DNA of 64,000 bases from Megamerina dolium. Lineage: Eukaryota > Arthropoda > Insecta > Diptera > Megamerinidae. Below, piece by piece: positions 24,421 to 35,460 of this stretch. Under the pieces are notes generated by a model. The model searched no databases, was not told the origin of the DNA, and saw only the letters and a list, made by a program, of their open reading frames with translations. The position numbers were made by a program, and so were the translations under genes. The stretch lies in assembly GCA_963854835.1 (NCBI GenBank), contig OY978526.1:66812765-66876764 (forward strand), in the 5' to 3' direction. Every line of letters starts with the position of its first letter. The first letter of the stretch is position 1.

Positions 24421-27380
24421 TATTTTTCAGAAATTAAATCAGCTATACGAAATTAATCTAAAGACTTATGAAAATGGCCAAACAAAATTGACTATGATTA
24501 CATGCAAAACATCTCCGCCTTCTTCTCGGGCACGAATAATTTTTTAATCATCTAAAGTAGTCTAGCAGTAGTCCTATCATGAAATACTGGTAGCTACATA
24601 GCAAGAAGAAAAAGCTACTTTGTTATGAAATCTTCCAATATTATTAATATTTTTCGGACTAATTGAAAGAAAAGCATCAGAAAAAGTATCAATTTTGCTA
24701 ATCGAAACAACCCAACTCTTCTTCCATTTCTTGCCAGACAATTAACAATTTTAGAGCCATCAACAAAATTGTGATTATAAATTAGACCATTCTGCGAAAG
24801 TCTACTATAATTAACACATAATTCACTCCTATAGAGCATTCTCAATTCTCAATAGAGATGAAATAACTATCCATTGCAACAGCAGCCCTTATTGTTAACT
24901 ATGTCTGTTATACATAGACAATTCTTTAAAAATTCAACCACAACAATTCGAGTTGAACAACTATAATTGAAAATAATTTAATTTTTGTGAATTTTCGAGC
25001 ACTTCCTCTTACATACTTATATACAAATACGAATAACGTAGTCCTATCACAAATATGAGCATGAATGTGGACCCTCATCAGAGTAGTCGTGCTAAGTATG
25101 GCGATTTTATTAAAGCAACAAATACAAAAAAATATGATATAAAAATCATTAAAATTATTATAAAATAATTCCTAAGGCAACAGAGTTGAGTTGAGATGAG
25201 TTGGAGCTGTCATAAATATTTTGAGAATACCAACACTCAGCTGTCATTGTGTTGTGAGTATGTGTTTCATCATCAAAACGTAATACGTGTATATATACAT
25301 TGTTATACTTTTGCTCTACGAATATCAAAAGCAACAACAATGACGAACTTACAGTTAGCGACTGATGTCTGTGAAAATATTAATGATAATTCTGATGATG
25401 ATGATGATGATGATGATGATTATGATGACGATGACGATGACGATGAGTATAACGGCTGAGCCTATGCTATTAGTATTTGGTGTTGATGTTGTGTTGGTTG
25501 GCACTCACGAAAAAATATCATTTGATTAAATTACAAAAGTTTCCTTTACGACTAAAATTATTTTGTTGGTTTTTCCCCAATATTTCCATACTCAAAAATA
25601 TCAACAGAAGAAGAAGAAGAGAAAACGGAAAGTATAAAAATGACATAAATTTCCAAAACAATCATAATCTATACATTCCCCTCGAAATCTACATAATCTC
25701 AGATGTCTATCATCACCACTACAATCAAAACAAATTAAATAAATTACAAAACCAAATTTTTTTTCAGCTCAAATTTGACTGTTTCCTGTAAAGTATACTT
25801 CATTTTTTTCCCCGTGCTTTTGCAATTCATTGCATATACCTTCTTAGTCTCAATATGCTGTGTCGTATACGACCATATTATTTTTGATGTTGCAAATGCA
25901 TAAAGCAAATAAGCATAACATCTGTTCTAAAGTGCTTGATGATATCGTGTCTCATAAACTTATATATATGTATTGTATTATAACAACAGCAATAACAACA
26001 ATAATGGTTAATTCAAAATAACAACATTAAAAGCAAGCAATACAGAACAATTGAGAAGCTAGTTAAATGAGAAATTCCAGCTAAGCGGATTATTACATTG
26101 AACAATTGAATAAAATATTTATATGACACCTGTAGTAGTACTATGCATGCAAGAAATCGATACTTTTACGCTAACAATTAATTAATTTCTCGATATATTT
26201 TGTGCAATATATTTTGTTCTAAATTATATTTCTATGTCATACAAATAATACCTAGGGGTTTTCTCTCGAACACTCCAAGAATCGTCACATTTGTAGTAGA
26301 AATTCACAAAACCATATCATTAAGTTTTGAAGTAGCTAATATCTGCAGGGAGACAAATCTGAAAAAACCTGATGGATAAAGAACTAATGCGTAACGAAAT
26401 TCCTATAGTATTTTCATTGTGACCACGTATTTGTCTCTCGATGAGTTATCTTGGTAAGAGAGCACTTTTTTCTTAGTGAAAATCAGTCGATTTCACTTCA
26501 AATCAGTACCAAAATTGTATGATCCGCTATCCTGCCATGCTCGTTTTAAGAATCAGCTACATAGATCGATAGCAACTACGCCGAATTGCAAAGTTACCAT
26601 CTTGTGTGTCAAATATCTTAAAACTGAGGAATTTTTGTCCAATTTTCATAGGTCCTATCCCATATTTCAGAAATGGTTTCGACTCTTTAGAAGAGATCAA
26701 CTACTTCGACTTTTTTGCATCTCTGCTATGTTGAAATGGAAAACTTTTTAATGTGTCTCCCATACAAAGTACCAGAACTTAAAGAAATTTTTTAACCGCC
26801 ATAACTTACCAAATATTCTGCACAGAACAACCAAATATAGGCTTTGAATGAGTATTTTAAGGATAACTAGATTTACTTGGAATGGGGAAGTGCCCGTCAA
26901 ATTTTAAAAACTTTTAACCTTTATACTGTAAGTTAGTTTAGAAGGGGAATTTATATTGCGCGAAATAGGGCATTATTTCACTTGGTAGGGGTACAAATAC
27001 TGTTACACAAATACAAACACTGTTACACATTTTATGTATAAAATTTTTTCAATGAATTTTTATGGATATACTTGGCATACAAAAAGCAAATATTCATTCG
27101 AAATACCCGCCTATGGCCTTCACACACCTCGTCCATTAGGAAATTGGCTACAGCACGAATCAAGGCTGTCTTAATAGAATCAATACTGGATTTGTAACAA
27201 ACCACTGAAAACTAGGACTAAAACTAACCACAATTTGTAATCCAATGGGTTCATATAGGCTTACCAGAGCGCCATTCTTTAGAGAAACGAGTAAATTGTT
27301 TTGGAGCCAGATTTGAGTTATTTTTAGCTTAGATGCCGACTTTGGAATCAGTTCATATGCTTCCTTAGATTACGGTGCAT
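24421..27380. other. Intron 1 DNA, AT-rich, with a GAT microsatellite
   Basis: A GAT/GAC triplet tract at 25395-25447 encodes poly-Asp in one frame, but the ORF there has no other coding character. Around 26750-26770 a CCCATACAAAGT phrase recalls the ~150-bp repeat families. No gene is seen. Confidence 0.5.
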
Positions 27381-27582
27381 AAAAAAAATAAATAAATATG
27401 TGGCACTTGAAGTCCCGAAGGGCTCATTGGCCGAACTTCTCTTCCCTTACTGTTGTGAGTATTAAATTTAGGACAGTATTAGAAGGGACCTACTTATGTT
27501 AGCCGGCAGAACCCTTGTGACATCACTTTTTCTGGGCTTTGTCACAGAGTTCTTTTAGAAGCATTTTCATGGCAAGTTGTTA
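27381..27582 (-). mobile_element. SINE, copy 3, 5'-truncated
   Basis: The tail AAAAAAAATAAATAAATATG at 27381-27400 is followed by the SINE 3' body on the minus strand (complements of GTCACAGAGTTCTTTTAGAAG and AGAAGGGACCTACTTAT). It stops at about 27582, before the tRNA-like head. The family is identified by body similarity to the 20.1 kb and 54.4 kb copies. Confidence 0.8.
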
Positions 27583-30031
27583 CATCCTATCATTTTTCTT
27601 GTTAAATAAAATAAGATTTTTCTGTGCAAGTTACCAAAAGATGTTTGTATGTATATTTCCATCCGAATTTTGCTCAAAGCTGCAGTCAACAAATGTCATA
27701 TACGGCTTCTGAAAACCCTAAGCCTTTTTTTTTATCATTCGACTATTAGACTTTTGCGAGACATTCATCTCCCGGGGCATTATTTTCTGTTTTCAGAACG
27801 GGTTTCACTAAGTTCTTGATTTAGAAGCTTTGATGACATAGCGTTCGAGCTGTACGTGGATAGACGAATTATTGCGCGCGGACGGAGCGTTTTGAAATCA
27901 TCATTTATTTCCATTTCAACCTTAAAAAGAGCGCTATAACATCAATATAGTTCTCGTTATCTGACCACTACATGGTGAAAGCCGAAACAATTTAGAATTT
28001 CCGGTACAGACTCATCACGCTTTACAGGTTATAAATATTTTATAAGTCATGTGGTAATAATGAGGTATGTTCGATTGGATTGCTATTGGAATGTGTGTGT
28101 GTTCAATATTGTAGCAATATTTATGTCTCTACTAAGTATATGGCTCCCGCATTATCTCGAAATTATCTTAGACCCCTATCACTTACGAAAAACAATACTT
28201 TGCCTAAGATAATTTCAGGTTAGCAATAATTTTACGGCCAATTCAACTACGACCAATACTTAATGCAGGTCCTATACAAAGTCGTGAAAAGTATTTTGCT
28301 TTGACCCCCCATAACGTACGAACTCTTCCGTCTATGACAAACATATGTGACACGTAGACTAAAATTGTAGGGAGAAATAGTTTTAAGAAAAATTGCAGAT
28401 GCTCTCCCACTCTCCAACGTGACTCTATACACCTAAAATAATGCTCACTATTTTGCACATTCAACCGTAATATTTTTAAATACAGAATAAAGATGGACAT
28501 TGTGAGCCCATTTTTTATGTACAATGTACTATAGGTTAAGGTAATTTTCGTTTTTTCTGTTTTTTTTTTTCTTTCGTGGGTTTGTGTAATTAGCAAATCG
28601 TAACCGAATAATGCTATAAATTCAATGAGTATATTTTGCAATATTATTATATTAATTAAATGTTCGCACAAAACGGATTCCAGCTCATTTAATTTAAACA
28701 ATTGTTATTATGAGAGGAAGCATCATCCCGATGATAGGTAATTTTAACTAAAAATTGTTCATACGTGAACGAAAAGTCAACGAACATTTAAGTCTATCAA
28801 CTAATACCTTTCAATTAATCCGTCGCTCAAGGGTGAGGATTACAAATTCATTGAAAATTTTAAATAAAATCATAATACATACGACCATTTCACTGAATAC
28901 ATAATTTTCCATTAAGTAGACTTTAATTATTTACATGCATATATGGCTATGGTAGATGGCAAGAGTAGAATAAAAACAACAAGTTCACATCAAACTTTTT
29001 TTTATTTCTTTATTATACCTAATTGTAATATCCAGCAACAACAACAACAACAATTGGCGGAAAGAAACTTTCTCGTATAATATACATTCCGTCACAAATA
29101 CCAACATCAAGAGCTTAGCTATAGTAATATTTACAAATACCATTATGTTGCTAACCTGCCACTATGCACACAGTTTTCAACACAAAAATCAATTCATGAT
29201 TATTATAATATTTGCTTTTTTTTTTCTTTGTAAGCAGAATATATGAAATGATGTTGACGATGAGTGATATAATAGCAAGTGGCCAACGAAATTCTACTCT
29301 GAAATGGAAGATTGTATGGATTATAAGATATATATAAAATGATTATAATACTTAAGTAACCAGAAGAAGTTGAAGATATATATGTATATGCATAAGAAGA
29401 AGTGTGTATGTGTAGAATGTATATACGAAACAAGTCTAAGGGAAAGAAGACATTGACATGATACAATTTTTGAAGTACACATTTTTCATTTTGCTGATTC
29501 AACTGCGTTGCCGTTGAAAGTTTGTGTTACAATTTGCTGCAGGATAATACAAAATTATTTCAATTTTTTGTTTTTTTTTTTACATCAACCATATACCTCG
29601 GGAGGCTCAACTTGCCTAAGTACAAATATATATATTTTTTTTTTGTGTCTTACAAACATCGTACATATATATTTGCTTAGTTGGTTCATTCCTCATTGCT
29701 GGGCATACATATCATTTTTCTTATTACGGCTAGTGGTTTGTTTATCTTCACGATTATGATTCTTATTTAATATGAATATGTTTGGATGAAGCAATAAGGC
29801 AAACTATGCGTCATCGTCTTCGTCTATACGGAAAATATTCGACAAAAAAATATGCTGCAAAAAATGTAACAGGGGAGATGTTGTTTGAATGAAGCCTTAG
29901 TGCTTATAATGTAAATATTTTAGTTGCGCATTTGAATTTATATTTTTCGTTCTTCTCTTTTTCATATTCTATATACCCATCGTATATTGAAATACTTAAC
30001 ATTTGTTTTTTTATCCTCTCCCTTTGTCCAG
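27583..30031. other. Remainder of intron 1
   Basis: AT-rich, with no gene, LINE or SINE recognised. Short ORFs such as the 152-codon minus ORF at 28243-28701 have no domain and low-complexity composition. Confidence 0.5.
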
Positions 30032-30249
30032 TTTTAGCCCAACACGAGCTCCAGCACCATGGGATGGTATACGCATTTCTGACAAATATAGTCCGGTGTG
30101 TCCGCAACGTTTGCCGAATATACAAAATGAGACGGCCGCATTGGAGAAAATGCCAAAAGGACGTTTGGAATATTTGAAAAGACTTTTGCCATTTTTGGAA
30201 AATCAATCTGAAGACTGTTTGTATTTGAATATATTCTCACCGATAAATG
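30032..30249 (+). CDS. Nlg: Neuroligin, coding exon 2
   Basis: The acceptor CCTTTGTCCAG ends at 30031. The first base completes the Arg codon left open by exon 1, giving QNR then FSPTRAPAPWDGIRISD, as expected for a carboxylesterase-like chain. The exon then encodes YSPVCPQRLPNIQNE and SEDCLYLNIFSP, the conserved segment with the disulfide-forming cysteines of the cholinesterase/neuroligin fold. It ends ATAAATG followed by a consensus GTAAGT donor at 30250, leaving phase 1. The 218-bp exon carries no stop in the joined frame. It lies 10.1 kb from exon 1. Confidence 0.93.
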
Positions 30250-30784
30250 GTAAGTAGAAAAAGAAGAAGAAGAAGAAGAAGAAACAATTTAGTATTTTCT
30301 GTTAAAGAATGTAGAATTTAAATATTATCTATACGATATTTAAATTATTATCTATAATAACACTGTGACGCTGTGACTTAGAGTTATTGTCTGGGGGCGG
30401 AATGATTCTAACTCAGAATGAAAGACTTAGACCCATATAGTAAATCCTACAAATCTGTCAGCATTATCATTTTCTTTTTAATGACCATATTAAGTTGCAA
30501 TTTTTTGCCTGTGTATTTTGAAGTCAAAAAAATGGTTAAAATTAAAAATATGAAGTATTCTATATCGAAAAATTTCATGAGGAATAATTCTGTAAACTAT
30601 TTTTTTAGAGTCGTTGTGACCCTATTTCGTAGAGTCTGAATAAAATACAATTTAGAAGGTCGATAGGGTATTTAAATTTATTAGAAAATTATTCGCCAGA
30701 AAATCTATTCCACAGAAAATAAAAAACAAATATATCCCCTTGAAATATGCAACTTTTTTATAATACTTTCATAAATATAAAGCG

Positions 30785-32073
30785 TTATCCATTTTGCGGT
30801 TTCAAAAGTAAATGTAAATAAAACACATATAAAATATTTTTTATCATGATATTTCTTTTTTATTATAAAGTTTGAACGTTGACATTATGTGTGAAATACT
30901 ACATCATTTAAATGACCACCACGCGAATTGTTGCAAGCATCGATACTTTTGAGGTAATTTTCGACCACTTTTTGACACATATTGGGCGGTATCTCAGCCA
31001 TAACGTGACGAATGTTGGTTTTTAGGTGCTCAAGAGTTAAAGGTTTATCTGCATAAACACGGTCTTTCGCGTAGCCCCACAAAAAAAGTCAAGCGGTGTC
31101 AAATCGCATGATCTTGGTGGCCACTTGATATCGCCACGACGAAAAATTACGCGGCCAGAAAATTTCTCTTGCAATAAAGCCAATTCGCTCGAGTTGTGTG
31201 GCATGTGGCACCGTCTTGTTGAAACCACATATTCTCTAAGTCGTATTCTTCAATAAAAAAAAAAAGTCGGTTATCATATGACCATAACGCTCCGAATTGA
31301 CGGTGACAGTCGTTCCATCGTCGTTTTCGAAAAAGTAAGGTCCAATCACATCTCCGGACCAAAGAGCGCACCAAGCAGTGACTTTTTGTGGATGTAGTGG
31401 CCTCTCTTCAATTACTTGAGGATTCTCAGAACCCCAAATACGACAATTTTGTTTGTTAACATACCCACCGAGTGAGAAATGTGCTTCGTCGCTGAAGAAA
31501 ATTTTGTTCGAAAAATCGCCGTCCACCGCCTGTTGTTCAAGCACCCATTCGACGTATATACGACGTTGTGAATGGTCAGCTGGCTTCAGTTGTTGTGTGA
31601 GCTGGATTTTATATGGATTTAGGTATAGATCCAAATGCAAAATACGCCATAATGTGCCGTAAGACAGTCCTAATTCCTGAGAACGACGAGGAATCGACAC
31701 ATTCGGGTCTTCGGCAACACTTTCACTTACAGCAGCGATATTTTCGGTGGTACGAGCGAAACGATGATGCACAGGCATTACAATATCTGTAACCGATCCA
31801 GTCTCTTCATATTTCTTCACAATTTTGCCAATTGCTTGCGTAGTTGGACGATTATGTAAACCATAATCTTCTCTTAAAGCACGATATGTGGCTGTGGCAG
31901 AATCACCATTTTTGTAGTAGGTTTTTACAATTTTAATGCGTTGTGCGATAGTTAAGCGATCTATTTTCGCAAATGTCAGACTTTGAACTGAAAAAGAAAG
32001 AAATTGTTTTAACAACTCAGTTTGACAGATGTCGAATTCTCGCCCTATACTTTTGAAACCGCGAAATGGATAA
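30785..32073 (-). mobile_element. Rosa-type (DD41D) mariner element with intact terminal repeats, transposase broken
   Basis: Terminal inverted repeats of 26 bp lie at 30785-30810 and 32048-32073 and match at 25 of 26 positions, giving a 1.29-kb element of normal mariner size. The minus-strand transposase shows the helix-turn-helix region (LTIAQRIKIVKTYY), then catalytic motifs IFFSDEAHF (first Asp), WFQQDGATCH (Asp at 31213-31215) and SCDLTPLDFF (Asp at 31088-31090), and ends HLNDVVFHT. The second and third Asp are separated by 122 nt, that is 41 codons less one base, which identifies the DD41D class and a 1-bp deletion. Further frame changes fall near 31250 and 31080. The copy is recent but defective. 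Confidence 0.93.
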
Positions 32074-32516
32074 CCCTTTACAACAACTCTAGCTCTTTTC
32101 TTCAATATCGCAATCATCGATATAATCAGAAAGTAAGTTACACATGATGTCCACATGTGACTCCACTACTGGCCTTACTGTATGTGTCCAGGTCTTTCAT
32201 CCTAATTAGAATCATTCCGCAACAAATACTGTTTCACTGTATAATATGTATGTAAATATGTACAATAATAATTGGTATGCATTTTTGGTTTTTAACGTCT
32301 GGCTCAATGGTATGAGTATAAGGGGCAGTTAGAGGAGCTTGAAGTTAGGAAACTAGGAATTTCAATTAAGAAAAACACAAGGGAATTTAAAACATGTTAT
32401 TCTCTATGGAATATGGTTTTCAAATGTAACATTTTTTTAATCCACATATAGTTAGGTTGCTATGTATTCTAATCCTAATATCCCAATATTATGTCAGTGT
32501 TATAGCACAGAAAGCG

Positions 32517-32750
32517 TGATCCATTTCGAGGTTCCTAACTTTTTTGAAGAAAAAAACACAGAACACTCAAATTGAATGGGGAATGTTTATTATCATTTGA
32601 AAGAACATTCTTTGGCATTTATTTTTATAAGATTATGTCTTTCAAATGTTGACCGCGGCTACGTCTCAGATGGTCCATCCGTTGAGTCAAATTTTCGATG
32701 ACTTGTTCTTGCACAAGCTGTATTTTGTACGCTTTCAATTTAAGATGAGG
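32517..32750 (-). mobile_element. Internally deleted rosa-like mariner remnant
   Basis: On the minus strand 32750-32629 reads HLKLKAYKIQLVQE followed directly by VIENLTQRMDHLRRSRGQH and LKDIIL. The first part belongs to the middle of DD41D-type transposases and the second to their extreme C-terminus, so the whole catalytic core was lost by an internal deletion. A sequence at about 32517-32545 (TGATCCATTTCGAGGTTCC) may be its terminal repeat. Confidence 0.7.
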
Positions 32751-32756
32751 ATTTAA

Positions 32757-32812
32757 TAAGAGAATATGATTCGTGTACATCTTTATCCCAGCATGTGCTC
32801 ATACTTACTAAC

Positions 32813-32850
<38 letters not shown>

Positions 32851-32873
32851 TGTACACGAATCATATTCTCTTA
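32757..32873. repeat. Perfect 23-bp inverted repeat enclosing a CA microsatellite
   Basis: Arms at 32757-32779 and 32851-32873 are exact reverse complements (left arm starts TAAGAGAATATGATTCG). The 71-base loop contains a CA dinucleotide run at about 32815-32849. No coding content. It sits between two mariner remnants. Confidence 0.95.
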
Positions 32874-33029
32874 CACCACGATGTGCTTCTATTAAATTTT
32901 GATTTTTCTATTTTCTAAGTTCAGTTAAGTTTTCTGTATTAAAATTATGGGACCTTGAAGTAGTTTTAATTTTTTTTTTTTCTATTTTTAAGTCTTTATT
33001 TAAGCAAAAAAATGAATTTATACATTGCT

Positions 33030-33600
33030 CAAAGAATTGTCTATCGTTAGCAATGACTTTTTCCCGTCTTTATGGCAGCATACGGATGAAGTCGGAAGAA
33101 GTCGACATGTTTTGAGATAAACCATCACTCGAGCCAATTTTTGGATCCTTCGTAAGAATGGATCCACTTTGCGTTGATGTTGATGGTTGGTCGGTAATAA
33201 CTCAATAATTTTTTTCTTTCGCTTCGGATAATCATAATAAATCCAAAAAACGCTTTCTTTTTACCATTAAAGCAATTATACGCACGTAACAAATCAGCGT
33301 TCAACGTCTCTCGGCTTCAATTCATATACGATCCAATTTCCTTGCTTTTCAATCATTCCTAAGTCTTCTAAATACTTGAAAGCGGTTGATTCGACAACCA
33401 CTAATGACATGAATCTCCGTCAATTCTTCATCTTCAAACTTGTTTGGTTGGCTCAAACGCTCTTTGTCTTCATTGTCGAAATCACCTCCTTTAAAACGAC
33501 GAAACCAGTACTTACACATTTTAATGGATACAGTACAATGTTCTTTGTAAGTGTCCAACAGCAATCGATGACTTTTAGTGACACTTTTCTTTGAATTAAA
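33030..33600 (-). mobile_element. Mauritiana-type mariner remnant, internally deleted
   Basis: On the minus strand an HTH-region peptide (YWFRRFKGGDFDNEDKER, PNKFEDEELTEI) at about 33520-33400 is followed by MIEKQGNWIVYELKPRDVER (33355-33296), YYDYPKRKKIIELL near the middle, and finally IRMLP and REKVIANDRQFFEQC (about 33085-33040). These are the beginning, middle and end of a mauritiana-subfamily transposase, with most of the catalytic core missing and several frameshifts. It is the third Tc1/mariner fragment within 3 kb. Confidence 0.85.
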
Positions 33601-34500
33601 AATGAAAATCGAAACTTCACGAAAATGCTGTTATGTTAACTCAAAAGTCTACATGTTAGTTGTTTAGACTTTCACGAAATGATAAACGGTGAAAAAGAAA
33701 GCCTAATAATGCCTAATGAATATAGTTACAGTATGGTCCGATAGCAAATATAAAAGTTGCGCTATATAACGAAAATCCCTAGCAATGTTTATCTCAGAAG
33801 GTAATTTGAAAAGTTATTTTCTTATGTGTCTACTAAAATGGCTTTCCAGACATAATTTAAAGTAATGCGGATTATAAACAAGAAAATGGTCAATTTTTGT
33901 CAACAAAAATAAACCAGTATGTATGGAAGTTACTATTATTTTTCAACGCATTATTCTGAAACTCCGTAAATATGATTTTTGTATTAAAATTTTTTAACTG
34001 TTCAACCAAAATTTCATACAATTCTGTACATTAATAAGCAAAATCTACATTCGAAATATGCATTTTTTTAAACAAAAAGCAATCAACTTGCAAGGAGGTA
34101 TGAATACTATTTTACTTCTAAAACAATACAAATATATTTCAAGTCAATCCGTTTATAAATAAGAATATTTTCAACACCAAATTTGCATGTTTTCAATAAA
34201 AATACACATATTTTTCAGTATTTAAACAAAAATCGACATTTATAGAAATTTGTATAAGAGGTATCTTTACTTATACAAATCATCATTCTAAAATTTCATC
34301 ATGTAAAATTCAAAGTCAATTTCTAATAAGTATAGCCTCAATACAAAATTTTAATTTTTTAAATAAAAATCTGCAAATTTTTCTTCGGAAGGTATCAATG
34401 AATCATTCTAGAACATTGGGACTCCTTCTTATTCAATAGGGCTCTTTATAAAAATGTTTAAACATTGTGTTCATAAAATAAACATGTCTACCTATGTACC
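33601..34500. other. AT-rich intron DNA
   Basis: Contains loosely repeating words (CATTCTGAAACT, TTCTAAAATTTCATC, AACAAAAATC) with no clear period. No gene is seen. Confidence 0.45.
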
Positions 34501-34505
34501 TATGT

Positions 34506-34871
34506 GGGTGCCGTAGCTCAGTGGTTAGTGTGTTCGCCTTCTGATCTGTAGGTCGTGGTTCAATCCCCAGCTGATGCATAACAAATTTAATATCGATAAG
34601 ATTTTTCTTTCGAATGGTACCCACCTGTCGGCAAGCAATTGGCAATTCTTCCGACAGTAACAACTTGCCATGAAAAAGCTTATAAAAGAACTCTGTGACA
34701 AAGCTCAGAAAAAGTGATGTCGCAAAAGTTCTGCCGTTCGTACCCGCTAAAATAAGTAGGTCCATTCTAATACTGTCCAAAATTTAAGACACACAACAGT
34801 AATGGAAGATAAGCTCGGCAAATGAGCCCTTTGGGGCTTTAAGTGCCACATATTTATTTATTTTTTTTTTT
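34506..34871 (+). mobile_element. tRNA-derived SINE, copy 4 (full length)
   Basis: The head GGGTGCCGTAGCTCAGTGG has an A-box, GTGGTTCAATCC a B-box; the complete body ends GGGGCTTTAAGTGCCACATA and an AT-rich tail TTTATTTATTTTTTTT. Flanks TACCTATGTAC (34489-34499) and TACCTATCTAC (34871-34881) form a probable 11-bp TSD with one mismatch. No complement of the 5' acceptor-stem bases follows the B-box region, so this is a SINE and not a tRNA gene. Confidence 0.9.
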
Positions 34872-35238
34872 ACCTATCTACTGTACAATATTTTTGTAAA
34901 GACAGGTGGACAAATTTGTATGGAAGATAGCATTATTTTTTAATATATCATTCTGAAACTTTGGAACTCGTAGTTGTTTATCGAAATAATGTCTCAAATA
35001 AAATTTGATGTATTTTCGTTCATAAATAAGCATAGTCTTCATATAAAATGATCAATTATTAAACAAAAATCAAACAGTTAAATGTAGTTAAATGAACTAT
35101 TGCTCTACTCAATATTATGAAAGTTCAAAAATCTATAATTTTTACTCAAATAGTGTATTTGCTTAGGTTTTGCTCTATTTAATTTGCTTTCTTAATGCCA
35201 AACGGCAATTTCAATAAAATCAAATAATTACAACTTCA

Positions 35239-35460
35239 TCGTCGCCAAACAATTTTTCCGGCAGTTAAATAAAAAACTTCTAAAAGAGCTCTGTTTCAAA
35301 GCTCTTTAAAATGAGATCTGCCATTCAGAATCGGCTAATATAAGTAGGCCCCTACTAATGCTATCCAAAATTTAACACGCTCAACAGTACTGGAAGAGAA
35401 GCTCGACCGAATGGCCCTTTGGAGCTTATAAGTACTACATATTTATTTTTTTATTTTTTT
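35239..35460 (+). mobile_element. SINE, copy 5, old and 5'-truncated
   Basis: Diverged 3' body: CTTCTAAAAGAGCTCTGTTTC, TAAGTAGGCCCCTACTAATG, GGCCCTTTGGAGCTTATAAG and an ATATTTATTTTTTTATTTTT tail. The tRNA-like head is missing. It lies only about 370 bp after copy 4, in the same orientation. Confidence 0.7.

Larger units (their letters stand above)
19906..30031 (+). other. Neuroligin intron 1 (10.1 kb)
   Basis: Bounded by a GTAATA donor and a TTTGTCCAG acceptor. It holds a SINE (20096-20432), a LINE 3'UTR fragment (20879-21059), a 5'-truncated LINE (21089-22996), degenerate tandem repeats (23220-24420) and a second, 5'-truncated SINE (27381-27582). The remaining parts (24.4-27.4 and 27.6-30.0 kb) are AT-rich with microsatellites, and I see no host gene in them. 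Confidence 0.85.

Noticed and set aside
25395..25459. Poly-Asp acidic protein
   Set aside because: The acidic run comes from a GAT/GAC microsatellite, and the surrounding frame lacks any coding character.
28243..28701. 152-codon minus-strand gene
   Set aside because: No domain, AT-driven composition, overlapped by another frame and not supported by splice or start context.
34506..34575. tRNA gene at the SINE head
   Set aside because: A- and B-boxes are present, but no complement of the 5' acceptor-stem bases follows and the same unit is dispersed with TSDs and a long body, so it is a SINE.
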